From positions 48,283-112,282 of the forward strand of contig DATNBR010000027.1 in NCBI GenBank assembly GCA_035571875.1: a stretch of DNA of 64,000 bases, given 5' to 3'. Under the pieces are notes generated by a model. The model did no database searches. It saw only the letters and a program-made list of their open reading frames with translations, and had not been told where the DNA came from. The position numbers and the translations under genes were made by a program. Within the stretch, counting starts at the first letter, position 1. Every line of letters begins with the position of its first letter. Below are positions 51,072-58,482 of this stretch, piece by piece. The stretch is from Parafrigoribacterium_A sp035571875. GTDB taxonomy: Bacteria; Actinomycetota; Actinomycetes; Actinomycetales; Microbacteriaceae.

Positions 51072-52067
51072 ATGCCGGATATAGCGGCCGTCGTCAACTC
51101 GCTCGGCGGCATCGCGCAGAAGCAGCAACTCGTCTCTCGTGGCGCGCGCGATCTCGATCTCACCCGTGCCGTCAGGAACGGCAGCGTCAGCAGGGCTCGC
51201 CAGGGCTGGTACACGACCCTGCCCGAGTCCGATCTCCGCGTGCGCGCCGTCCGTGTCGGTGGCAGACTGACCGGCATCTCCGCGATTATCCAGGCCGGGG
51301 GGTGGGTACTCGGGCATCATCCGCTCCACGTCTCGGTACGTGATAACGCGGCACGATTGCGGGCTCAACACAACCGCCACGTGCGTTTCAACTCGAGCGC
51401 GCCCGGTGGTGTCAGGGTGCACTGGGATGCGGCGGAGCTGAGCGAGCGGGGGACCGTCGCATCCGTCGGAATCAGCGATGCACTGTATCGCGTCATTCTC
51501 GACGAAGATCTCGAGACCGCCGTCGCCGCCCTCGACTGGGCGCTGAGGAATCGCGTGTTGGATGACGCCGACTTCGAGCGCCTGATGCGTCGCCTTCCCG
51601 CCGACTTTCGCCACATTCGCGATTGGCCCGACGGGGTATGTGACAGCTTGCCCGAGAGCCTTTCCCGCACGCGATTCAGGCTGGGTGGACATGTGGTGAG
51701 GTCGCAGGTGCCGATCGAAACCGGTGAGGTGATCGATCTGCTCGTCGACGATTGCGTCGGCGTCGATGTCGACGGCGAGGAGTTCCACCTCACGAGCTTC
51801 GAGCGAGACCGGCGCAAGGACGCCAACATTCTCATCGGCAAGAACTTTTCCGTCAGACCGAGCGCGCGGATGGTCTTTTACGAGTGGGAGACGGTGATGC
51901 TCGCGGTTGAGTCCGCGATCTCGATGCATGTGCGCGCCCCGCAGTGTGGAAATTCAGGACTCGGTACAGTGCCGCGACCAAAGATCCCCGGCGCAGCACT
52001 GCGACGACGCAGGTCACGGCGCCATCCTCCTGAATTTTCGAAATCACCCGTACGCAGGCGGGAATAG
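51072..52067 (+). CDS. AbiEi-like/DUF559 endonuclease-fold protein with repeat-derived C-terminus
   Basis: 331 residues. The N-terminus (MPDIAAVVNSLGGIAQKQQLVSRG) is a winged-helix resembling the AbiEi antitoxin N-domain. The C-terminal part (about 215-290) resembles the DUF559/Vsr-like PD-(D/E)XK fold (VIDLLVDDCVGVDVDGEEFHLTSFERDRRKDANIL). Such actinobacterial proteins are common, with unproven function. The last ~40 residues (from about 292, CGNSGLG...PPEFSKS) are encoded by inverted-repeat element IR-6, so the original 3' end has been replaced or extended. CACGCT six bases before the ATG hints at a leaderless start. No toxin partner gene is adjacent. Confidence 0.72.
   Translation: MPDIAAVVNSLGGIAQKQQLVSRGARDLDLTRAVRNGSVSRARQGWYTTLPESDLRVRAVRVGGRLTGISAIIQAGGWVLGHHPLHVSVRDNAARLRAQHNRHVRFNSSAPGGVRVHWDAAELSERGTVASVGISDALYRVILDEDLETAVAALDWALRNRVLDDADFERLMRRLPADFRHIRDWPDGVCDSLPESLSRTRFRLGGHVVRSQVPIETGEVIDLLVDDCVGVDVDGEEFHLTSFERDRRKDANILIGKNFSVRPSARMVFYEWETVMLAVESAISMHVRAPQCGNSGLGTVPRPKIPGAALRRRRSRRHPPEFSKSPVRRRE
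51945..52042. repeat. Inverted-repeat element IR-6 (66-nt interior, degenerate, inside a gene)
   Basis: Left tip GTGTGGAAATTCAGGAC (start altered), right tip CTCCTGAATTTTCGAAA (altered at two or more positions), 66 nt between. It is the least conserved of the eight copies and the only one within a reading frame, forming the 3' end of the gene at 51072. Its centre lacks the clear hairpin seen in other copies, consistent with decay. Confidence 0.88.
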
Positions 52068-52094
52068 GAAGGGGCAGCGGGCGTTGACTCTAAG

Positions 52095-52748
52095 GTGAGC
52101 GATCCCATCAAGGTAGACATCTGGTCAGACGTGCAGTGCCCCTGGTGCTACATCGGAAAACGCAAGTTCGAGGCGGGAGCGCGCGAATTCGGGGGAGACG
52201 TCGAGATCGAATACCACTCCTTCGAGCTGGCGCCCGACACTCCCGTGGACTTCGATGGCACTCCCGTCGACTACCTCAGTCAGCACAAGGGTGTCCCGCT
52301 CGAGCAGGCCGAGCAGATGATCGCGCGCGTCAGCGGAATCGCCGCCAGTGTCGGCCTCGACTACGACTACGACCACGTGCACCAGACCAACACGGTGAAG
52401 GCGCACGAACTCATTCATTACGCCAAGGCGAAGGGCCGTCAGCTGGACATGAAGGAGCGCCTACTCAAGGCGTACTTCATCGATGGCCGCCACGTCGGTC
52501 GCATCGAGGACCTCGCCGACCTCGCGCAGGAGATCGGCTTCGACCGCGACGATGTCCTGCGCGCGCTCGAGTCCAATCAGTACCTCGCGGATGTGAAGGC
52601 TGACGTCGCACTCGCGAACGAGTACGGCATCCAGGGAGTGCCGTTCTTCGTGATCGACGGTAAGTACGGCGTGTCGGGCGCCCAGGAAGCCGAGACCTTC
52701 GCCAGCGTGCTTGCTCAGGTGCGCGACGAAAAGGCGGTCGCAGGGTGA
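52095..52748 (+). CDS. DsbA family oxidoreductase (FrnE-like)
   Basis: 217 residues, thioredoxin fold with helical insertion. Active-site C15-P-W-C18 (DVQCPWCYIGKRKFE) and the cis-proline loop GIQGVPFFVIDGKYGVSGAQ. No signal peptide, so it acts in the cytosol, as do FrnE-type disulfide isomerases linked to oxidative stress. GTG start; upstream TAAGG is very close, so initiation is not well defined. It overlaps a 40-codon ORF by GTGA. Confidence 0.9.
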   Translation: MSDPIKVDIWSDVQCPWCYIGKRKFEAGAREFGGDVEIEYHSFELAPDTPVDFDGTPVDYLSQHKGVPLEQAEQMIARVSGIAASVGLDYDYDHVHQTNTVKAHELIHYAKAKGRQLDMKERLLKAYFIDGRHVGRIEDLADLAQEIGFDRDDVLRALESNQYLADVKADVALANEYGIQGVPFFVIDGKYGVSGAQEAETFASVLAQVRDEKAVAG

Positions 52749-52867
52749 CGGATGCCGCGCGCGCCCCATTCACGATGCTGGGCGATCCAGAGGCGCTCGT
52801 CTGCGAGGGCGACGCCTGCCTGATTTCGGGTCTGGCCGATTCCGCCGCGGAGGCGCCTTCCACGTAG
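52745..52867 (+). CDS. Small protein (40 residues) coupled to the DsbA-family gene
   Basis: GTG 52745 overlaps the dsbA-type stop (GTGA) and the frame runs 40 codons to TAG at 52865-52867. Residues include MLGDPEALVCEGDACLISG, with two cysteines spaced by four residues. No membrane segment or signal. The exact stop-start overlap and the cysteine pair beside a thiol oxidoreductase suggest a real, co-translated small protein, possibly a redox partner or metal binder; homologues were not searched. IR-7 starts 17 bp after it. Confidence 0.55.
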   Translation: MTDAARAPFTMLGDPEALVCEGDACLISGLADSAAEAPST

Positions 52868-52883
52868 CGCGAGGCGTCACACC

Positions 52884-52981
52884 TTCGGAAATTCAGGACT
52901 CTGGTCGTCGAACTCCGTCAGGATGCCCGGAAGCTCGGGCCCCGCTGCGCGGCTGCGCGGCCGTTGTCCTGAATTTCCGAA
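52884..52981. repeat. Inverted-repeat element IR-7 (66-nt interior)
   Basis: TTCGGAAATTCAGGAC (52884-52899) and GTCCTGAATTTCCGAA (52966-52981), perfect, 66 nt between. Inner stem TGGTCG/CGGCCG-like and a five-pair central hairpin GCCCG-GAAGCT-CGGGC whose centre coincides with the centre of the element. Lies between the small ORF and the convergent ybaK-like gene. Confidence 0.95.
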
Positions 52982-53075
52982 AGAACAGCGTGCCGCGACC
53001 GGGCGTGCCGCGCCTGCCGTGCCCCACCGGACGTGCCGCGCCTGCGGCGTCGGACGCGCAGCGACTAGCTCAGCC

Positions 53076-53621
53076 TCAGTCGCTGATGTCGGCCACGGTC
53101 GCGGCGAACCCGGCGATGAGCGCATCCGCTTCAACGAAGGCGCTCCAGCCGTGCGCCCCCGCGCCCATCGCGACTCGTCGGCCCACGATGCGCGAGTCGG
53201 CGAAGACCGGCCACGCAACGGAGCTGCCCAGCGGGGTGATGGTCCCGCGCTCGTACCCCGTGACCTCGAGCGCCTGCTCGGGGGAGGGGAGCCGCAGCTT
53301 GTTGACGCCCACGACCGCGCGCAGCTTCGGCCAGGAGATCTGCCTGTCACCCGGCACGAGCGCGAACAGGAAAGTGCCGTCGTGTCGCTTGACCACGAGC
53401 GACTTGACAATGTCGACGGCGGAGATGCCGAGCAGTTCCGCCGCCGCCTCGAGCGAATCGGCGGCCGGACGCGAGACGAGCTCGATGTCGATCCCACGCG
53501 CCGCAGCGTCGGCGATGACCCGATCTCGCCCGGAACTCGGGTTCGTGCCAGGCCCTCCTGAACCCTCGGAGCCATCCGCCATCGCGCGGTCGTCGGCTAC
53601 GTCAGACTCCGCGCTCGTCAT
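53076..53621 (-). CDS. YbaK/EbsC family aminoacyl-tRNA deacylase
   Basis: 181 residues. YbaK-type editing domain: IELVSRPAADSLEAAAELLGISAVDIVKSLVVKR, FLFALVPGDRQISWPKL and GYERGTITPLG; such proteins hydrolyse mischarged tRNAs (Cys-tRNA-Pro or related). ATG 53621 has GAGAG upstream and gives a disordered N-terminus of about 35 residues; an internal ATG (53582) is possible. Divergent from dusB, 31 bp apart. Confidence 0.87.
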   Translation of the reverse strand: MTSAESDVADDRAMADGSEGSGGPGTNPSSGRDRVIADAAARGIDIELVSRPAADSLEAAAELLGISAVDIVKSLVVKRHDGTFLFALVPGDRQISWPKLRAVVGVNKLRLPSPEQALEVTGYERGTITPLGSSVAWPVFADSRIVGRRVAMGAGAHGWSAFVEADALIAGFAATVADISD

Positions 53622-53640
53622 GCACGCTCTCGCTTTCTGG

Positions 53641-53646
53641 GAGAAT
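53641..53646 (+). promoter_or_regulatory. Candidate leaderless -10 box of dusB
   Basis: GAGAAT, six bases (TGAGGG), GTG at 53653. Lies in the 31-bp gap to the divergent ybaK-like gene. Confidence 0.4.
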
Positions 53647-53652
53647 TGAGGG

Positions 53653-54810
53653 GTGACCACTCTCACAGCCACCGACACCAGATTACAGATCGGGCCCATC
53701 ACCCTCGATGCGCCTGTCGTTCTGGCGCCCATGGCCGGCATCACGAACACCGCGTTCCGCCGCCTGTGCCGCGAGTTCGGCGCCGGTCTCTACGTCAGCG
53801 AAATGATCACGAGCCGCGCCCTCGTCGAGCGCACCGAGGGCTCGATGCGGCTGATAGGTCACCACGAGTCCGAGACGCCACGCAGCATCCAGCTCTACGG
53901 CGTCGACCCCAAGACGCTCGCCGAAGCGGTCACGATGCTCGTCGCAGAAGACCGTGCAGACCACATCGACCTGAATTTCGGATGCCCCGTACCCAAGGTC
54001 ACCCGCAAGGGTGGCGGTGCCGCGCTCCCGTGGAAGCTCGGGCTCTTCCGCGAAATCGTCGAGCGCGCCGTGGAGGCCGCGGGCCCGCTCCCGCTCACGA
54101 TCAAGATGCGCAAGGGAATCGACTCCGACCACCTCACCTACCTCGAGGCCGCGAAGGCCGCCGAGGGCGCTGGGGTCGCGGCGATCGCACTGCACGCGCG
54201 TACCGCATCCGAGTTCTACAGCGGCCACTCTGACTGGTCGGCGATTGCGAAGTTGAAAGAGACGATCACGTCCGTTCCTGTGCTCGGCAACGGCGACATC
54301 TGGTCGGGCGCCGACGGAGTGCGCATGGTCGAAGAGACCGGATGCGACGGGGTCGTCGTCGGCCGCGGCTGCCTCGGTCGTCCCTGGCTGTTCGGCGACC
54401 TGGCGGCCGCCTTCCGCGGCGAGACGCACATCGCCCGCCCGAGCCTCGGCACCGTCGCTGCGACGCTGCGCAGGCACACCGAACTGCTCGTCGAGTTCTT
54501 CGGTGGCGATGAGGATCACGCCTGCCGCGACATCCGAAAGCATGTCTCGTGGTACTTCAAGGGTTACCCCGTGGGCGGCGACCTGAGGGCGAGTCTCGCG
54601 ACCGTGGAGAGCCTGCAGCAGATGGACGACCTGCTCGGGCAGTTGGACTGGTCGCAGGAGTACCCGGGCGAGGCGGCCGAGGGGCCGCGCGGTCGCGCGG
54701 GCACTCCCAAGCGCACCGCCCTTCCGGAGCACTGGCTCGACAGCCACGAACTCGGCGACGTGCATCGTGCGGAACTCGCCGGGGCAGAAATCGAGAACAG
54801 CGGTGGCTGA
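53653..54810 (+). CDS. dusB: tRNA-dihydrouridine synthase
   Basis: 385 residues. FMN enzyme reducing uridines in tRNA D-loops. APMAGITNTAFRRLCREFGAG at the N-terminus, the catalytic cysteine in DLNFGCPVPKVTRKGGGAAL, KMRKGID, LHARTASEFYSGHSDWS and GNGDIWSGADGVRMVEETGCDGVVVGRGCLGRPW for flavin phosphate binding; C-terminal helical tRNA-binding domain. GTG start. Overlaps dgt by 8 bp. Confidence 0.95.
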   Translation: MTTLTATDTRLQIGPITLDAPVVLAPMAGITNTAFRRLCREFGAGLYVSEMITSRALVERTEGSMRLIGHHESETPRSIQLYGVDPKTLAEAVTMLVAEDRADHIDLNFGCPVPKVTRKGGGAALPWKLGLFREIVERAVEAAGPLPLTIKMRKGIDSDHLTYLEAAKAAEGAGVAAIALHARTASEFYSGHSDWSAIAKLKETITSVPVLGNGDIWSGADGVRMVEETGCDGVVVGRGCLGRPWLFGDLAAAFRGETHIARPSLGTVAATLRRHTELLVEFFGGDEDHACRDIRKHVSWYFKGYPVGGDLRASLATVESLQQMDDLLGQLDWSQEYPGEAAEGPRGRAGTPKRTALPEHWLDSHELGDVHRAELAGAEIENSGG

Positions 54811-56053
54811 AGCGGTCTCCGGATACGGAGAGCGCGACCTCGCCCGATGGTTCCCCGAGGAGCATTCGAGCAGGCGAAGCGACTTCGCGCGTGACCGGGC
54901 GCGACTGCTGCACTCGAGCGCGTTGCGCCGACTTGCGGCGAAGACGCAGGTGCTGAGTCCGGCGGCGGGATTCGACTTCGCTCGCAATCGGCTCACGCAC
55001 TCGCTCGAGGTGGCGCAGGTCGGCCGAGAACTGGCGACGCGATTGGGACTCGATCCGGATGTCGTCGACACGGCGTGCCTTGCTCACGACCTCGGACATC
55101 CGCCCTTCGGTCACAACGGGGAGCGCGCCCTGAGCGCCTGGTCCTCGGGCATCGGCGGCTTCGAGGGCAATGCCCAGACCCTTCGACTGCTCACGAGGAT
55201 CGAACCGAAGGTGTTCGGCCCGGACGGCCGCCCCTACGGGCTCAACCTCACGCGGGCGAGCCTCGACGCGAGTTGCAAGTACCCGTGGCCGGCGAGCGAG
55301 TCGGTCGACGACCCGAGCGGGCGGGCCAAGTTCGGCTTCTACGAGGACGACATCGACGCCTTCCGCTGGCTGCGCGAGGGCGCGCCCGACCGCACCCTCT
55401 GCATCGAGGCTCAGGTGATGGATCTCTCCGACGACATCGCCTACTCGGTGCACGACTTCGAGGACGCGATCGCCACGGGCTACATTGATGTCGCGGCGCT
55501 CGGTGCTCGCGTCGATCACGAGGAACTCGTCGCCTCGATGTTCGAGTGGATAGGCGGTGAACTCGACAAAGACGAGCTCATCGCCGCGTTCGACCGGCTC
55601 GATTCACTCGCCGTGTGGATCGATGACTGGGGCGGCAGCCGCCAGGCACAGGGACGCCTCAAGAACCTCACGAGCCAGTTGATCGGCCGGTTCTCCGGTG
55701 CTGCGGTGGAGGCGACGCGCGCGACCTTCGAGGGCGGCCCGTACATCCGCTTCGGCGCGCACATTGTCGTGCCGCGCGAGATCAGGGCGGAGATCGCGGT
55801 GCTGAAGGGCATCGTTGCCGCCTTCGTGATGTCGCGCAACACGCGTCAGCCGATCTATGCGCGACAGCGCGAGACGCTCACTGAGCTCGCGGACGTGCTG
55901 CTCGACCGCGGCGCCGACGCTCTCGATCCCGGCTTCGCCGCCGACTGGCGCGACGCGACGACGGATGCCGCGCGCAAGCGGGCCGTTGTCGATCAGGTCG
56001 CGAGCCTCACCGACCAGTCGGCCGTGACCTGGCACAAGCGCCTCGTCTCCTGA
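54803..56053 (+). CDS. dgt: Deoxyguanosinetriphosphate triphosphohydrolase-like protein
   Basis: 416 residues of the HD-domain dNTPase family that hydrolyses dGTP or other dNTPs to nucleosides. Metal motif NRLTHSLEVAQVGRELA ... ACLAHDLGHPPFGHNGE (H..HD), then GFEGNAQTLRLLTRIE and the later D in DLSDDIAYSVHDFEDAI. GTG 54803 overlaps dusB; an upstream in-frame ATG (54767) is less likely. The dusB-dgt-dnaG neighbourhood is conserved in actinobacteria. Confidence 0.92.
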   Translation: MAEAVSGYGERDLARWFPEEHSSRRSDFARDRARLLHSSALRRLAAKTQVLSPAAGFDFARNRLTHSLEVAQVGRELATRLGLDPDVVDTACLAHDLGHPPFGHNGERALSAWSSGIGGFEGNAQTLRLLTRIEPKVFGPDGRPYGLNLTRASLDASCKYPWPASESVDDPSGRAKFGFYEDDIDAFRWLREGAPDRTLCIEAQVMDLSDDIAYSVHDFEDAIATGYIDVAALGARVDHEELVASMFEWIGGELDKDELIAAFDRLDSLAVWIDDWGGSRQAQGRLKNLTSQLIGRFSGAAVEATRATFEGGPYIRFGAHIVVPREIRAEIAVLKGIVAAFVMSRNTRQPIYARQRETLTELADVLLDRGADALDPGFAADWRDATTDAARKRAVVDQVASLTDQSAVTWHKRLVS

Positions 56054-56088
56054 CGCGCACCTCCATGCCCTCCACTTTCCCGGGCATC

Positions 56089-56188
56089 TTTCGGAAATTC
56101 AGGACTTTGGTGCAGGCTCGCGCGTGGCCTCGCCGGCAACTCGGGCCTTCGCGCCCGCCATCCGCGCCGTTGTCCTGAATTTCCGAAA
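56089..56188. repeat. Inverted-repeat element IR-8 (66-nt interior)
   Basis: TTTCGGAAATTCAGGAC (56089-56105) and GTCCTGAATTTCCGAAA (56172-56188), perfect 17-bp tips, 66 nt between, with inner TGGTGC/GCGCCG-type pairing and a CCG...CGG central hairpin. Between dgt and dnaG. Confidence 0.95.
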
Positions 56189-56261
56189 GCACGGCGCGGG
56201 CGGGAGCGCCGAGCGCACCGGGGCGCTGTGCACGGCGCGAGCGGCCAGCCAGCGGGCAACT

Positions 56262-56267
56262 TAGAAT
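56262..56267 (+). promoter_or_regulatory. Candidate leaderless -10 box of dnaG
   Basis: TAGAAT, six bases (CAGTGC), ATG at 56274; no ribosome binding site is visible. Confidence 0.45.
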
Positions 56268-56273
56268 CAGTGC

Positions 56274-58244
56274 ATGCCCGGCCTCATCCGACGAAACGAC
56301 ATCGACGAGGTGCGGGCACGCGTCAATATCGTCGACATCGTCGGCGACTACGTGACACTCAAGGGTGCCGGAGTCGGGTCGCTCAAGGGGCTCTGCCCGT
56401 TCCACGACGAGCGCAGCCCGAGCTTCCACGTGCGACCGCAGGTCGGCCGCTACCACTGCTTCGGATGCGGCGAAGACGGCGACGTCTTCACCTTCCTGCA
56501 GAAGATCGACCACATGAGCTTCACCGAGTCGGTGGAGCGCATGGCGGCCCGCATCGGCTTCGAGTTGCACTACGAAGACGGCGGCCAGGCGAACGCCGAC
56601 CACGGCAACCGCGCGCGCCTGCTCGCGGCCAATCGCGCCGCCGAAGAGTTCTTCGTCGCTCAGCTCGGCACGCCGGAGGCCGAGCCGGGTCGCCGCTTCC
56701 TGGGGGAGCGAGGCTTCGACCCGGCCGCGGCCGAACGCTTCGGCATCGGGTTCGCCCCGAAGAGCTACGACGCCCTCAGCAAGCACCTGCGCACCCTCGG
56801 CTACACCGACGCAGAGCTCCTCGCCGCTGGCCTCACCGGCGAGGGCGACCGCGGCCCCTATGACCGCTTCCGCGGCAGGCTCATCTGGCCGATCCGCGAC
56901 GTCACCGGCCAGACCCTCGGCTTCGGCGCGCGCAGGCTCCTGGATGACGACCAGGGCCCCAAGTACCTCAACACCCCCGAGACGGCGATCTACCATAAGT
57001 CACAGGTGCTCTACGGGCTGGACCTAGCCAAGCGCGACATCTCGCGCGGCCGTCAGGTCGTCGTGGTCGAGGGCTACACGGATGTCATGGCCTGCCACCT
57101 CGCGGGTGTCACGACAGCGGTCGCCACCTGCGGCACGGCGTTCGGGGTGGACCACATCAAGATCATCCGCCGCGTGCTCGGCGATGTCGCCAACGCCGAC
57201 ACGACCGGCACCGGCGATGTCATCTTCACCTTCGACCCGGATGAGGCGGGCCAGAAGGCGGCGAGCCGCGCCTTCAGCGAGGAGCAGCGCTTCGCCGCGC
57301 AAACCTACGTCGCGATCGCTCCCGGCGGACTCGACCCGTGCGACCTCAGGCTCGAGAAGGGCGACGACGCCGTGCGCCGCCTCGTCCGCAGCAGAAAGCC
57401 CATGTTCGAGTTCATGGTGCGCCGACTGCTGACAGGGCACGATCTCGACACCGTCGAGGGTCGCGTCGCGGCGCTGCGTGCGGCAGCTCCCGTCGTCGCC
57501 GGCATCCGCGATCAGGCGCTCAACATCGGCTACGTGCGCAACCTGGCCGGGTGGCTCGGAATGGAGCCCGCCGAGGTGGGCCGTGCCGTCGCAGCGGCTC
57601 GAGCCGCCGGAACGGCGCGCACCGGCGACCGCTCCGCCGAACGGGCTGGGGCACCCAGAGCTGAGCCGAATCGCTCGGCGAGCGAGCAGCGCCGTGACAG
57701 CTACACCACAGAAGATTCCTGGGCGGGGCAGCAGCCACCGCACGAACCCGAGCGACCGATCGAGACCGGACCCTCGCTCGTGCACCTGCCGACCGACCCG
57801 GTGACCAGGCTCGAACGCGACGCAATCATGGCGATCCTGCAGCAGCCCGCAGCGGTGGGGCGCGATCTCATCGACCGAGCCAACCGGGTCGCGTACTCGA
57901 ACTCATCGCTCGCCGTCGTGCGCGACGCCATCACCGCCAGCATGGACGCGTTCGACACCCACAGGTGGCTCGACCGCGTGATCGACGAGGTGCCCGCGCC
58001 CTTCGCCACCCTCGTGAAAGAACTCGGCGTCGCGCCGTTGCCCGAGCGCGAGGGCCGCGAACTCGGCAGCTACTGCCAGGGCGTCACCATCGACCTGATC
58101 AGCCGCGACCTCCTGCGCAGCAAGGCCGACATGCTGGGCAGACTTCAACGAACGGATGCCGCTGCCGAACCAGAGAGATACCGCGAGATCCAGCGCGAAC
58201 TCGTCCGTATCGAGACAGAACGCCGCGCCCTCCGCTCGGAGTGA
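56274..58244 (+). CDS. dnaG: DNA primase
   Basis: 656 residues. N-terminal zinc-binding domain with CPFH ... CFGCG (C-x2-H, C-x2-C, about residues 40-65), catalytic RNA-polymerase core including the Toprim acidic motifs VVVEGYTDVMA and FDPDEAGQKAA, and a C-terminal helicase-binding region after a variable linker (about 440-510). Synthesises RNA primers at replication forks with DnaB. A leaderless start is suggested by TAGAAT-N6-ATG. Confidence 0.96.
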   Translation: MPGLIRRNDIDEVRARVNIVDIVGDYVTLKGAGVGSLKGLCPFHDERSPSFHVRPQVGRYHCFGCGEDGDVFTFLQKIDHMSFTESVERMAARIGFELHYEDGGQANADHGNRARLLAANRAAEEFFVAQLGTPEAEPGRRFLGERGFDPAAAERFGIGFAPKSYDALSKHLRTLGYTDAELLAAGLTGEGDRGPYDRFRGRLIWPIRDVTGQTLGFGARRLLDDDQGPKYLNTPETAIYHKSQVLYGLDLAKRDISRGRQVVVVEGYTDVMACHLAGVTTAVATCGTAFGVDHIKIIRRVLGDVANADTTGTGDVIFTFDPDEAGQKAASRAFSEEQRFAAQTYVAIAPGGLDPCDLRLEKGDDAVRRLVRSRKPMFEFMVRRLLTGHDLDTVEGRVAALRAAAPVVAGIRDQALNIGYVRNLAGWLGMEPAEVGRAVAAARAAGTARTGDRSAERAGAPRAEPNRSASEQRRDSYTTEDSWAGQQPPHEPERPIETGPSLVHLPTDPVTRLERDAIMAILQQPAAVGRDLIDRANRVAYSNSSLAVVRDAITASMDAFDTHRWLDRVIDEVPAPFATLVKELGVAPLPEREGRELGSYCQGVTIDLISRDLLRSKADMLGRLQRTDAAAEPERYREIQRELVRIETERRALRSE

Positions 58245-58426
58245 CGCGGCCTCCACCTGCCACACACCGACCTCGCCCGCGACGAATCCACGCGTTTGCG
58301 CGCGGAGTCGTGCAGCAAAGCCCCACAGTGGCACGCTCTGGCGCTCGTAAACATTGCACAACGGAATCGCGTGGGATTCGCTCAGCATGGCGAATGTGTG
58401 TTACCAAGGAGACATACAGCAAGACC

Positions 58427-58450
58427 CGGCTCGCGAAGATTCGCGAGCCG
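58427..58450. promoter_or_regulatory. 24-bp perfect palindrome in the oligopeptide-operon leader
   Basis: CGGCTCGCGAA (58427-58437), GA, TTCGCGAGCCG (58440-58450): 11-bp arms, 32 bp before the binding-protein ATG. No U-tract follows. It could be an operator or a stabilising 5'-UTR hairpin. The rest of the 238-bp gap 58245-58482 shows no gene or clear promoter. Confidence 0.6.
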
Positions 58451-58482
58451 TGATGTTCTTCGCATCCATCAGAGAGGCAGAT

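Noticed and set aside
51072..52067. AbiE-type toxin-antitoxin operon
   Set aside because: The winged-helix start resembles AbiEi, but no AbiEii nucleotidyltransferase toxin gene is adjacent; the C-terminal part looks like DUF559 instead.
18577..56188. Inverted-repeat elements as intrinsic terminators or integron attC sites
   Set aside because: No copy is followed by a U-tract, and tips lack the RYYYAAC/GTTRRRY core of attC sites; no integrase gene is present. U-less termination remains open.
18577..56188. Inverted-repeat elements as a dispersed CRISPR-like array
   Set aside because: Tips are inverted, not direct, copies are kilobases apart, no cas genes are present and interiors resemble host composition.
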